Assembly: GCA_016795425.1 (NCBI GenBank) | Contig: JAEUHG010000139.1 | Coordinates: forward strand, 1-64,000 | Source of the DNA: Verrucomicrobiales bacterium | Lineage (GTDB): Bacteria > Verrucomicrobiota > Verrucomicrobiia > Limisphaerales > CAIMTB01 | Reading direction: 5' to 3' | Length of the DNA: 64,000 nt | Shown: in pieces, positions 56,149 through 64,000 of the stretch | Layout of the letters: the number at the start of each line of letters is the position of its first letter | How positions within the stretch are numbered: position 1 is the first letter of the stretch | Position numbers and translations under genes: made by a program | Notes under the pieces: model-generated | Database searches by the model: none | The model's input: the letters and a program-made list of their open reading frames with translations, nothing else | Told to the model about the DNA's origin: nothing

Positions 56149-59100
56149 TCAAGGTGTCACCGCCGGATGGGCGGGACGCAGACTCTGCAGGTAATGCCAG
56201 ATGGCATCGAACTGGCGCTCGGGATCCCCGTCGAACACGTGACGCAGCGCGGTCCGCCCATCCTCACCAATGAATCTCGGCATCATCGTCCCCGGCGCCA
56301 CTCGCACCGGATCCTGAACGTATCGCCAGTAGTACGAGCGCCGGAGTCGCTCGCCCACCACTCCGAAATTGACGGTGGCGGTGTCGGCACCCGCCAACGC
56401 CTTTTGCGAGCCCACCCCGTGACACGATATGCAACTGAACCCGCCCTCCACCAGCGTCAGTCGACGCCCAACGTCCGCCGCCTCGCGATTCACCTCCCAC
56501 CGCGGCGCCGCTTCCACCGCGAATCCGTGCTGCTGCGCCATTCCCGCCGCCAAGGCCTCGGCATAGGCGGGAAACGCCGGCATCACCCCCTGAAGATCCG
56601 GACGCGGTTTCGTCGCCATGCGGCCGCTCAAAAAGTCCGCCACCCACGACGCGTACAGTTTTTCGCCCGTATGAGTCAGCGATGGACGGCCCACGTGCAC
56701 GCTGCCCGCCGCCGCCGCGCCTTCCTCATCCTCTTCGGTCCCCACCAACGGGTTGACGGTCAGACTCGACAACAGGTCGGTCTCCGAATCCCGCCCGTGA
56801 CAGGCCTGGCACCGGAGTCCGCGATAGCTTCGCTCCATGAACTCAGCCGGCGTATCTTGTCCCAGGGCCGATGCCTCGACGTTCGAAAGCCACTCGCGCA
56901 CCGCCACTCGCTGACGCTCGGTCAGGGCGAATTTGGGTGCCGATCCGAGATGACCTTCGTTGTCTGCCAAACAGCCTCGTTCAAGGGCCGACGCGCGCAG
57001 CGCGGCCAACCCGGGCGCGATGGCCGTCAGCGGGTCGGTCTCGCCAGCCCGATGGCAATGGGCGCAACCCGCGGTTCGATACAGCCGGCCGCCCCGCACC
57101 GGGTCACCTGCCAGCGTGTGGTTCGGAGCCGGTTCGTCGTTGAACGAGCGCAGAAACGCCGACAAAGCCGAAACCTGCGCCGACGAGAGTTTAAAGTCGG
57201 GCATGCGCGTGCCGGCATGCCATCGCGCGGGAGCCCGAAGGAACTCCTCCAAGGCGCTGCCTCTCCACTTCCACCGCACGTTCGAAAACAAGATTCGATC
57301 CTCCCCCGCCACCGCCGACTCGTCGGGCGCCCGGTGACACCCCCGACATCCCAGGTCGGAAAAGACCTTGGCACCGACCCCGGAATCACCGGCTGCGTCG
57401 GACGCCTGCTCGAGGGCGCTTCCGGTTCGGGTCCCTAGAAATGCCGCCAGATCGGCCGCTTCCTGTTCCTTGTTTGCCCCACGCAGGACAGCCGGCATCC
57501 GCGCCTGCGCACGCAACGACTTCGGATCGAGGATCCACCGCGCCATCCAGCGTGAATCGAGCCGTGAACCGACGCCCTGAAGCGACGGTGCTTCCGCATG
57601 CATTTCCGGCATGCCGCCCGTCACGGGTGCCGCGGGAGGATGACAATCCAGGCAGCGATGCGTGGCCACCAACTCCCTGCCCTCACGTCGCAAGTCCCAC
57701 ACCGTCAGTCGGGAATCTTCCGCGTCGTGGACCAAGGCCGTCGCTGGCACCGGTTCCAATGGCGTTCTGCGGGAAGCCCACAGCAACCGCACTTCGCTTT
57801 CGCCGTCCGCCTTGCTTTGGTACTCGAACTCGATGCGATTCAGACCGCCCCGCAGCGACACCGCAGCACTCCGTTGCCCATCGAGACGACCGCTTCCCTC
57901 CAACACCGCCAGGTGGTTCACGTACAACCGGGCTGTACCTTGACCCGCCAACTCGAACTGCATTTCCCCGCTGACGTCCAAACGCAAGAAGCCCTCCCAC
58001 CGCACCCAGTGCGGACCGGCCCCCACGAAGGCGCTCACCGGACTTCCCTTGGACACGAAGAGAGCCGGCAAACGCACACTGCGGGCATCTTCGACCGGAC
58101 CGTCTCCCGATCGGCGCACCAATTGGAGCAAGCCCGGGCGTTCCTTTGCCAACCGATGCTTGGGCGCGGCCTTCGCCGCCACCGCGCCGGGACCCAATGC
58201 CTCCAGCCCCGTTCGATCCCCAAGGCCATGAATCGTTCCGTGAAGGAAATTGCGGAACGAATCGCCGTTGGCGCCCTTCAAGTGGAACGCCAGGTTCCAT
58301 TGCATCGCCGGCCGAAGCTCGGGCACCGACAGGAACACACGCCGACGGTCGGACGAGAGCGTCACCTCTTCGATCCCCCAACGATCCCGACCTTCGGTGC
58401 CGTCCATGCGGAAATCCGGGGATCCGTAGTTGGCCGACCACCGGTAATTCCACGCAGTGAGGTCATAGCTGCCCGGATCCGAAGCGCTGGCTTCATCCAG
58501 CGGGTCGGTGAATCCGATCACCACGCCATCCGACACCACCTCGAGATGCCGGGCCATGTTCAGGGGCTTCCCGGTGAATCGAATGCGATACATCCCACCG
58601 GCGCGTGTCTTGTTGCCGGCCCATCCATAGAGACCGCAGACGTACAGTTGTTGGTCAACCGGATGGAATACTCCCCGCATGACACCGGTATCGAACTCCA
58701 AGGGCAACCGGGTGACCGCCCCCTGCATCACTGAGCCCACCTGCTGCCGCAGCACGAGAAACATCTGGCCCATGCCATAGGAGATGGTGATCAACTCATC
58801 CTTCAAAGGTCCCCATCGATCGGTCGGCACCCAAAGCTGCGTCCCGCCCGAGCGATCCACCGAGTTATGCATCCAACAAAGCGGCGGATCATACTCGGTG
58901 TGCGCCTCCGGATTCCACGCCCATTGGTTGCCATACCAGCCGCCGGTCTGCACCCAATTCAGTCGGTTCGCCGGCATCCAATGGCCCTGGTTGTCGATGG
59001 TGGTCATCTCACCTCCCGGCCCCAGGCCAAGTCCATTGACGGCACGAAACCCGCGCGCCACCACGTCCAGCTGCGTGCCGTCCCGCGACACTCGAATCAG

Positions 59101-60588
59101 ACTCCCATGATGTGCATGGACCGCCGGCAACGCATGCCGCGCGCACTTGATGTAGTAGAAATCACCATCAGGCCCGAGCTTCAGATCCGTGGCGAACTCG
59201 TGAAAATGTTCGCTCACCTCGCAGTCATTGTTGAAGTTCTCGTAAAAGTCGGCCTCCCCGTCCCCGTTGAGATCGTGAAGTCGAGTGATTTGATCCCGAC
59301 CCAGCACGTAAACCTCTCCCTCGACGATCTTCAGTCCCAATGGTTGGAACAAACCGGTGGCAATGCGCTGCCAGCGCAGATTTCCCAGATTCCCCGACAC
59401 CCCTTCCACTAGCCAGACATCCCCGTTCCAGGTACTCACGGCGGCCCGTTGGCCATCAGGAAAGAAGTCCATCCCACCCATGCGCATCCAGGATTTCCAT
59501 GGGTTCGACTCCGGGAGCGGCAACTCATCGACGGCGTAAGGTCCGACCGTGTCGGTGGCGATCTTTCCAGCGGTGGTGATCCGTTCCGGCCAGCGTGCCG
59601 ATCCGCCTCGCGTGCGGTCCGCAAGGTTGGCCGGAGCAGACGACTGCTTCACGGCCGCGGCCAGGTTCGCCAACTGTGAGGCTGCCCCCCGCCAGATCAG
59701 CACCTTCGCCCGAACCGTTTCGGTGCGCTGGGGGAACTGAAGGCGAACGTCCCCCTCGGGCTGCAGCCGCCATCGGGCATTGACCGGTGCTCCGACCACC
59801 GCGGCCACCAAGACTTCGCCACCAGCGCCGGGAGATCGGCAGACCACCAGAGACTTGGATGCCGGCCCCTCAGCTACACTCTCCCGCAATTCCTCGAGAG
59901 CCAGCACTTCGGCGCGCCAGCCCGGCTCGAAGGCCACTTGGGTGAACACGGGATGCGATGCCGGCGACAGCTCGATCGTTCGCGTCAGCGCCGACCCTTC
60001 TCCGATCCGTTCGCATCCCGGCATTTCCAACACCGCCGTTTCTCCCACGGAAAAAGACAAAACGACCGATGATCCCTCCAGGTACAGTCCCCGCCACCGG
60101 GCCTGCCCACGCGGGAGCGGACCGTATGGACGCTGCCGAGGATCGGAGAAATCGCCGGTGGCGCTCCATCCCGGCCGCACCGGATTGGCGAAGACCACCT
60201 CGCCATCGATGCGCGGAAAGGCCCAATGCTCGCCATCATACACAATGCCCTTCAACGCCACGAAGTTCCCCGTCCATCCTACCGAATATCGCAGGAGATC
60301 AGTGTCGAAGATCATCGCTTCGTTCCTCGTTCCACCCTGGGCACGTCCCACGTTCACCGCGATGCCCTTGTAGGCAATGTTCGTCCCGGGACGCGGCGCC
60401 TCAATCGAGGCGGTCAGAAACGGTCCGTAATCCATGGCCACCCACGGCGACTCACCCAAAGCGGTGCACCCGATCCACAGTGGCACCCACCGACAGAGTA
60501 TCCGCCACAGCGGCATTGCCGGCCGCGCCCTGTCTCGGACGTTGGTGAATGCCACCGGCATCGGGGTCGATGAATCGTGGATCGTCAT
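56149..60588 (-). CDS. Giant PVC-type multi-cytochrome propeller protein (DUF6797-like)
   Basis: About 1479 residues from ATG 60588 (a GGGGGC ribosome-site-like run precedes it; ATG 60516 would start nearer the signal LWRILCRWVPLWIGC). The N-terminal DUF6797-like region has MDYGPFLTASIEAPRPGTN and YKGIAVNVG. Then a propeller (GMDFFPDGQRAAVSTWNGDVWLVEGVSG, INDLNG-type loops) and a PA14-like beta region (MQFELAGQGTARLYVNHLAVLEGSG). Five CxxCH heme sites follow (CLDCH, CRGCH, CAHCH, CQACH, CISCH). Exported electron-transfer/dehydrogenase protein; substrate unknown. Five hemes in one polypeptide is many for this class. Confidence 0.85.
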   Translation of the reverse strand: MTIHDSSTPMPVAFTNVRDRARPAMPLWRILCRWVPLWIGCTALGESPWVAMDYGPFLTASIEAPRPGTNIAYKGIAVNVGRAQGGTRNEAMIFDTDLLRYSVGWTGNFVALKGIVYDGEHWAFPRIDGEVVFANPVRPGWSATGDFSDPRQRPYGPLPRGQARWRGLYLEGSSVVLSFSVGETAVLEMPGCERIGEGSALTRTIELSPASHPVFTQVAFEPGWRAEVLALEELRESVAEGPASKSLVVCRSPGAGGEVLVAAVVGAPVNARWRLQPEGDVRLQFPQRTETVRAKVLIWRGAASQLANLAAAVKQSSAPANLADRTRGGSARWPERITTAGKIATDTVGPYAVDELPLPESNPWKSWMRMGGMDFFPDGQRAAVSTWNGDVWLVEGVSGNLGNLRWQRIATGLFQPLGLKIVEGEVYVLGRDQITRLHDLNGDGEADFYENFNNDCEVSEHFHEFATDLKLGPDGDFYYIKCARHALPAVHAHHGSLIRVSRDGTQLDVVARGFRAVNGLGLGPGGEMTTIDNQGHWMPANRLNWVQTGGWYGNQWAWNPEAHTEYDPPLCWMHNSVDRSGGTQLWVPTDRWGPLKDELITISYGMGQMFLVLRQQVGSVMQGAVTRLPLEFDTGVMRGVFHPVDQQLYVCGLYGWAGNKTRAGGMYRIRFTGKPLNMARHLEVVSDGVVIGFTDPLDEASASDPGSYDLTAWNYRWSANYGSPDFRMDGTEGRDRWGIEEVTLSSDRRRVFLSVPELRPAMQWNLAFHLKGANGDSFRNFLHGTIHGLGDRTGLEALGPGAVAAKAAPKHRLAKERPGLLQLVRRSGDGPVEDARSVRLPALFVSKGSPVSAFVGAGPHWVRWEGFLRLDVSGEMQFELAGQGTARLYVNHLAVLEGSGRLDGQRSAAVSLRGGLNRIEFEYQSKADGESEVRLLWASRRTPLEPVPATALVHDAEDSRLTVWDLRREGRELVATHRCLDCHPPAAPVTGGMPEMHAEAPSLQGVGSRLDSRWMARWILDPKSLRAQARMPAVLRGANKEQEAADLAAFLGTRTGSALEQASDAAGDSGVGAKVFSDLGCRGCHRAPDESAVAGEDRILFSNVRWKWRGSALEEFLRAPARWHAGTRMPDFKLSSAQVSALSAFLRSFNDEPAPNHTLAGDPVRGGRLYRTAGCAHCHRAGETDPLTAIAPGLAALRASALERGCLADNEGHLGSAPKFALTERQRVAVREWLSNVEASALGQDTPAEFMERSYRGLRCQACHGRDSETDLLSSLTVNPLVGTEEDEEGAAAAGSVHVGRPSLTHTGEKLYASWVADFLSGRMATKPRPDLQGVMPAFPAYAEALAAGMAQQHGFAVEAAPRWEVNREAADVGRRLTLVEGGFSCISCHGVGSQKALAGADTATVNFGVVGERLRRSYYWRYVQDPVRVAPGTMMPRFIGEDGRTALRHVFDGDPERQFDAIWHYLQSLRPAHPAVTP

Positions 60589-60720
60589 GGAACGCCCCCT
60601 TTTGCCGGTTTTCGTCCGCCGTGTCACCGCTCGCCATCCGCGCCCAGCCGGAGGAACCGGTCTGAAACCGAGGTTTACGCCACGCAGGATCCACGACATC
60701 GTTCGGTCGCTCCGACGTCG

Positions 60721-62040
60721 ATGAACATGCTCCCCTCCGATTCCTCCATCAGCCGCCGCACCTTTCTCAAATCCTCATCCACCGCCACCGCTGCCGCCAC
60801 CGCCGCTTGGTTGGTCGCCGGAGCGGGCGTGCGCTCGGTGGTGGGCGCGGATTCCAATGAGAAAGTGGAGGTCGGATTCATGGGGCTCAACAGCCGGGGC
60901 ATGGATCTGCTCAAGGAATTCCTGGCCAGCCAGCGCGTCCTGGTCAGCTGGCTCTGTGATGTCGACCAGCGGGCCATCGACAAGGCCGGCGCTGTCGTGA
61001 AAGCCGCTCAGGGCCTCGCCTTCAAGACCACCCCTGATGTGCGGCGCATGCTGGAAGACCGACGGTTGCAGGCAGTCGTCATTGCCGCCCCGGATCATTG
61101 GCATGTTCCTGCCGGACTCATGGCCCTTCAGGCCGGCAAGCACCTGTACGTCGAGAAACCCCTCAGCCACAACCCGCGCGAGGGCGAATGGCTCGTCGAA
61201 GCCACCCGCAAGACCCGCCTGGTCGTCCAGGTTGGCCTTCAACGGCGCAGTGTGCCCTGGGTGATCGAGGCGATCGGCCGAATCCACGCGGGCGAACTCG
61301 GTCCCGTCCACTTCGCCCGCGCCTGGTACGCCGCCGATCGCACCGGCATTGGGTTCGGCCAGCTCGCTCCGGTCCCCGCGTGGCTGGATTACTCCCTCTG
61401 GCAGGGACCCGCGCCGGACAAACCGTTTCGCGACAATCTCGTCCATTACAATTGGCATTGGTTCTGGCATTGGGGCACCGGCGAACTCGCCAATAATGGA
61501 GTCCACTTCCTCGACCTCGTCCGCTGGGGCATGAACCTCGACTGCCCGCAGCGCGTCACATCAACCGGAGGGCGGTATTTCTTCGACGACGACCAGGAAA
61601 CACCAGACACCCAGGTGGTCACTTTCGATTTCGGCGGACGCACCGTTGTCTGGGAACATCGCAGCTGCCAACCCACGCCTTCCGAAGGCGAAGCGACCGG
61701 CGCGGTCTTCTACGGTCGCAAAGCCACCCTCACCATGGGTCCTTCCGGATACCGAGTCGTGGATCTCTCAGGAAAGGAATTGGCCAAAGGCTCCGGCGGT
61801 ACCCCGTCCGCACCGCACGTCGCCAACTTCCTCGATTGCATCGTCAATCCTGGAAAATCCCCCGCCTCATCCGCCGAAGACGGCCACAAGAGCACCTTGT
61901 TGTGCCACCTCGGCAACATCGCGCAACGCTCCGGCGAAATTCTCCAGGTCAATCCGGCCACCCGCCAACTCCGGACACCCTCGACGGCCTCCCGCTACTG
62001 GTCCCGCGAATACCGCCGCGGTTGGGAACCCAAAGTCTAG
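60721..62040 (+). CDS. TAT-exported Gfo/Idh/MocA oxidoreductase
   Basis: 439 residues. TAT signal (SRRTFLKSSSTATAAATAAW). NAD(P)-fold EVGFMGLNSRGMDLL, catalytic-region EKPLSHNPREGEWLVEAT, and a C-domain with LDYSLWQGPAPDKPF and HWFWHWGTGELANNGVHFLDL. Periplasmic Gfo/Idh/MocA proteins are abundant in PVC bacteria and act on sugars or glycans. Starts about 20 bp after the divergent giant cytochrome region. Confidence 0.92.
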   Translation: MNMLPSDSSISRRTFLKSSSTATAAATAAWLVAGAGVRSVVGADSNEKVEVGFMGLNSRGMDLLKEFLASQRVLVSWLCDVDQRAIDKAGAVVKAAQGLAFKTTPDVRRMLEDRRLQAVVIAAPDHWHVPAGLMALQAGKHLYVEKPLSHNPREGEWLVEATRKTRLVVQVGLQRRSVPWVIEAIGRIHAGELGPVHFARAWYAADRTGIGFGQLAPVPAWLDYSLWQGPAPDKPFRDNLVHYNWHWFWHWGTGELANNGVHFLDLVRWGMNLDCPQRVTSTGGRYFFDDDQETPDTQVVTFDFGGRTVVWEHRSCQPTPSEGEATGAVFYGRKATLTMGPSGYRVVDLSGKELAKGSGGTPSAPHVANFLDCIVNPGKSPASSAEDGHKSTLLCHLGNIAQRSGEILQVNPATRQLRTPSTASRYWSREYRRGWEPKV

Positions 62041-62051
62041 CTGCCCGTTCC

Positions 62052-62948
62052 ATGGCCGAGTCCTTGTCGTCGTCGTCCGGACCCCGATCCGATCCCCACG
62101 GGACAGCTCGACTGCCACTCGAGGAGATCTTCGCTCCCACCGATTATCAGCATCGGCTCCGCCTCGCCCGCGGTGAGGTGCGCGCTTTCTTCGGCCATTG
62201 GCACGACGACCCGTCGCTCCTGGCGGAACGTCGGCGATGGCTGACTTGCCATCCGGACCGCCACGCCGTCGCCCTTCCCGAGTCCCTCCCGGTGCTTCGA
62301 GAAACCGCTCAGTGGTTCCATGAACTCGAACTCGGCGATCTGCCCGATCCGGGCGCTGAAGCCGCTTCCTTGTGTGCCGCCATTGGAGGCATGGTCGAAC
62401 CCGATCTCCTGTGGCTCGTGAAACCGGCCGCTGCCGCTGCGTCGCCAACCTCTCCACCACCCGCGCGCATGATCGCGGGCGCGGTCGCCGGCCCGTCCTC
62501 GTGGGCACCCGAAGAAAAACTCGGCCACGATCTCCAATTCATTCATGGCGTGGTACCGGAATTGAATCGTGAACTCGCCCATGCCATCGACGGATTCATG
62601 GCGCGACTCCGACCCGGCGTCGCCTGGTTGCGCGCCAACTGGGGTCTGAGCGCTTCACCGGAATACAACCAGCATCCCTCCCGCGCTGTGCCGCGCTTGC
62701 AGCCTCCCCTATCCGTCGAATCGACGTGGGTCCGCATCGAGCACCAAGCCCTCACTCTGCTCCCCGAAAGCGGCGCGATTCTCTTCGGTATCCGCATTGA
62801 AAACCGCCGGTTGTCCGAAATGATGCGCGACGCGCGCGTGGGCGCCGGACTCGCCCAGGCGTTGCGCACCATGCCGGAGCCGATGGCCCGCTACAAAGGG
62901 ATCGCACCCGTGCGCCAGAATCTGCTCGAACTTCTGCGGGCACACTGA
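62052..62948 (+). CDS. Heme-dependent oxidative N-demethylase-like protein (DUF3445)
   Basis: 298 residues. Family hallmarks: LPLEEIFAPTDYQHRLRLARGEV at the front, SSWAPEEKLGHDLQFIHGVVPELN, GVAWLRANWGLSASPEYNQ, and VRIEHQALTLLPESGAILFGIRI. Homologues (PF11927) bind heme and act on N-methyl groups. No signal peptide. Starts 11 bp after the Gfo/Idh/MocA stop, so likely co-transcribed. Substrate unknown. Confidence 0.8.
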   Translation: MAESLSSSSGPRSDPHGTARLPLEEIFAPTDYQHRLRLARGEVRAFFGHWHDDPSLLAERRRWLTCHPDRHAVALPESLPVLRETAQWFHELELGDLPDPGAEAASLCAAIGGMVEPDLLWLVKPAAAAASPTSPPPARMIAGAVAGPSSWAPEEKLGHDLQFIHGVVPELNRELAHAIDGFMARLRPGVAWLRANWGLSASPEYNQHPSRAVPRLQPPLSVESTWVRIEHQALTLLPESGAILFGIRIENRRLSEMMRDARVGAGLAQALRTMPEPMARYKGIAPVRQNLLELLRAH

Positions 62949-63276
62949 CGCATCGCCTTCAGTCGCCCGGCTTCGATCGCGCTTACTAGAAGGATTACTG
63001 ATTTCAGCCACGCAAGCCCGTCACGGAACTCAGGCGACCGCGGTGGTCCTTGCGCAGATCCATTGGAGAGCGCAATGGAAAATCAAAATTATTCTTAATC
63101 GTTTGCCATAAGATAGTTACAAATCATAAACAACACTGAAGTCGGAATGAAGCCCGTCCAAGAATGCATTGACACTCCGCCCCCCACTGTTAGCGTGGCT
63201 TCACCAAAGCACGGGCATACCCGCGCAATTCAGCAGCGTTTGATCTGCGAAATCGAAGGACTGGAACAGCAAATCT
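62949..63276. other. AT-richer leader region upstream of PPDK
   Basis: No credible gene. Bases 63080-63135 are the most AT-rich in the window and hold the promoter listed separately. A 63-codon frame at 63147-63338 overlaps the PPDK start in another frame and is probably not translated. Confidence 0.5.
63103..63131 (+). promoter_or_regulatory. Candidate sigma-70 promoter of ppdK
   Basis: TTGCCA (63103-63108), 16-bp spacer, CATAAA (63125-63130), in AT-rich sequence. It leaves a leader of about 140 nt before the ATG at 63277. Confidence 0.5.
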
Positions 63277-64000
63277 ATGGCAACGAAACCGACCTCGAAG
63301 GCCAAGGGCCTCAAGTACGTTTATGTTTTCGGCAATAAGAAGGCCGATGGCGATGGCTCGATGAAGCCGCTCCTCGGCGGCAAGGGCGCCAATCTCGCCG
63401 AAATGAGCCGCATCGGACTGCCGGTGCCTCCTGGCTTCACCATCACCACCGAAGTCTGCACTTACTACTACGCCAACAAGCGCACCTACCCCGCCGCCCT
63501 CGACCCGCAGGTCAAAGCCGGCGTCGAGTTCATCGAGAACATCATGGGGACGAAGTTCGGCGACAAGTCCGCCATGCCCCTCCTCGTCTCCGTCCGCTCG
63601 GGTGCCCGCGACTCGATGCCGGGCATGATGGACACCATTTTGAACCTCGGTCTCAACGACCAGACCGTGCTCGCCCTCGTCGCGGCCACCAAGAATGAGC
63701 GCTTCGCCTGGGACTGCTATCGCCGCTTCATCCAGATGTACGGCGACGTCGTCATGGGCGTCCAAAAGCGCGCGGGCGAAGATCACGAACCGTTCGAAGT
63801 CGTCATTCATGCCCTCAAACACGAGCGCTACCACGAGGACATCGATGACCCGAAGCTGACCGTCGACGACCTCAAGGAACTGGTGAACCGCTTCCAGATC
63901 CTGATCAAGGAACGCACCGGAAAGGCGTTCCCCCAGGATCCGTGGAAGCAGCTCTGGGGAGCCGTCGGCGCCGTGTTCGGTTCCTGGATGAACGACCGCG
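63277..64000 (+). CDS. ppdK: Pyruvate phosphate dikinase, 5' part (runs off window)
   Basis: The first 241 codons are present and the gene continues past the window. Interconverts pyruvate, ATP and phosphate with phosphoenolpyruvate, AMP and diphosphate. The N-terminus has [31 protein letters not shown] and [15 protein letters not shown], then [25 protein letters not shown], the ATP-grasp region diagnostic of PPDK. ATG 63277 has only a weak Shine-Dalgarno; an AT-rich promoter lies about 150 bp upstream. Confidence 0.95.
   Translation, partial: MATKPTSKAKGLKYVYVFGNKKADGDGSMKPLLGGKGANLAEMSRIGLPVPPGFTITTEVCTYYYANKRTYPAALDPQVKAGVEFIENIMGTKFGDKSAMPLLVSVRSGARDSMPGMMDTILNLGLNDQTVLALVAATKNERFAWDCYRRFIQMYGDVVMGVQKRAGEDHEPFEVVIHALKHERYHEDIDDPKLTVDDLKELVNRFQILIKERTGKAFPQDPWKQLWGAVGAVFGSWMNDR

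Noticed and set aside
63147-63338. 63-codon frame ahead of and overlapping the PPDK gene
   Set aside because: Overlaps PPDK by about 60 bases in a different frame with no motif or ribosome site; probably leader RNA.
1-64000. tRNA, rRNA and CRISPR arrays
   Set aside because: No TTCGANTC-type T-loop context, no rRNA core sequence and no regularly spaced repeat was seen by reading; short or degenerate cases could still have been missed.

Overview
The window is GC-rich (mostly 60-65 % by eye), densely coded DNA from what looks like a member of the Verrucomicrobiota, probably near the Pedosphaera/Limisphaera group. The grounds are two secreted proteins with PEP-CTERM-type sorting tails, two PVC-type propeller/cytochrome c proteins, TAT-exported Gfo/Idh/MocA and DUF362 proteins, a type IV prepilin peptidase and a stand-alone pseudopilin, and short palindromic repeats between genes. 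This placement is inferred from gene content only; there is no rRNA or tRNA gene to confirm it.

Layout. 1-140: the 3' end of a group II intron (domains V and VI) cut by the window edge. 255-1043: PEP-CTERM protein. 1403-8679: a sensor kinase/LuxR-type response regulator pair followed by a complete tripartite ABC exporter (permease, ATPase, adaptor, TolC-like channel). 8676-11282: surface propeller-phosphoesterase lipoprotein. 11829-21388: a polysaccharide/cell-surface locus with an O-antigen-ligase-like polymerase, three GT4 glycosyltransferases, UDP-GlcNAc 2-epimerase, a methyltransferase, a DUF362 protein and an FHA-cyclase fusion. 21443-24598: PEP-CTERM protein, prepilin peptidase and aroE. 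24733-27311: lipoprotein cluster COG3014-YcfL-LpoB. 27327-31990: RND efflux pump and its adaptor. 32243-39330: mixed metabolic and transport genes (DUF2200, VOC protein, TIM-barrel isomerase, zinc metallopeptidase, GntP and SulP permeases). 39744-42959: an octaheme lipoprotein cytochrome followed by a predicted outer-membrane barrel that carries its own N-terminal cytochrome c domain. 43015-44855: RdgB/HAM1-type nucleotidase and aroC. 44863-62948: secreted hydrolases, PVC-type cytochromes, TAT proteins, RecQ and a heme-dependent N-demethylase-like protein. 63277-end: start of pyruvate phosphate dikinase.

The most interesting candidate system is the two-gene cytochrome/porin operon at 39744-42959. 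It has the parts of a trans-outer-membrane electron conduit, but in an arrangement (lipid-anchored octaheme plus cytochrome-barrel fusion) that differs from the MtrAB scheme. The second theme is small non-autonomous repeats: a roughly 215-bp MITE-like element in two copies, each just upstream of a + strand gene; a REPIN-like pair of inverted palindromes; and a hairpin family whose three copies all lie between convergent genes. Most long overlapping open frames on the opposite strand are artefacts of high GC at third codon positions and were left out.
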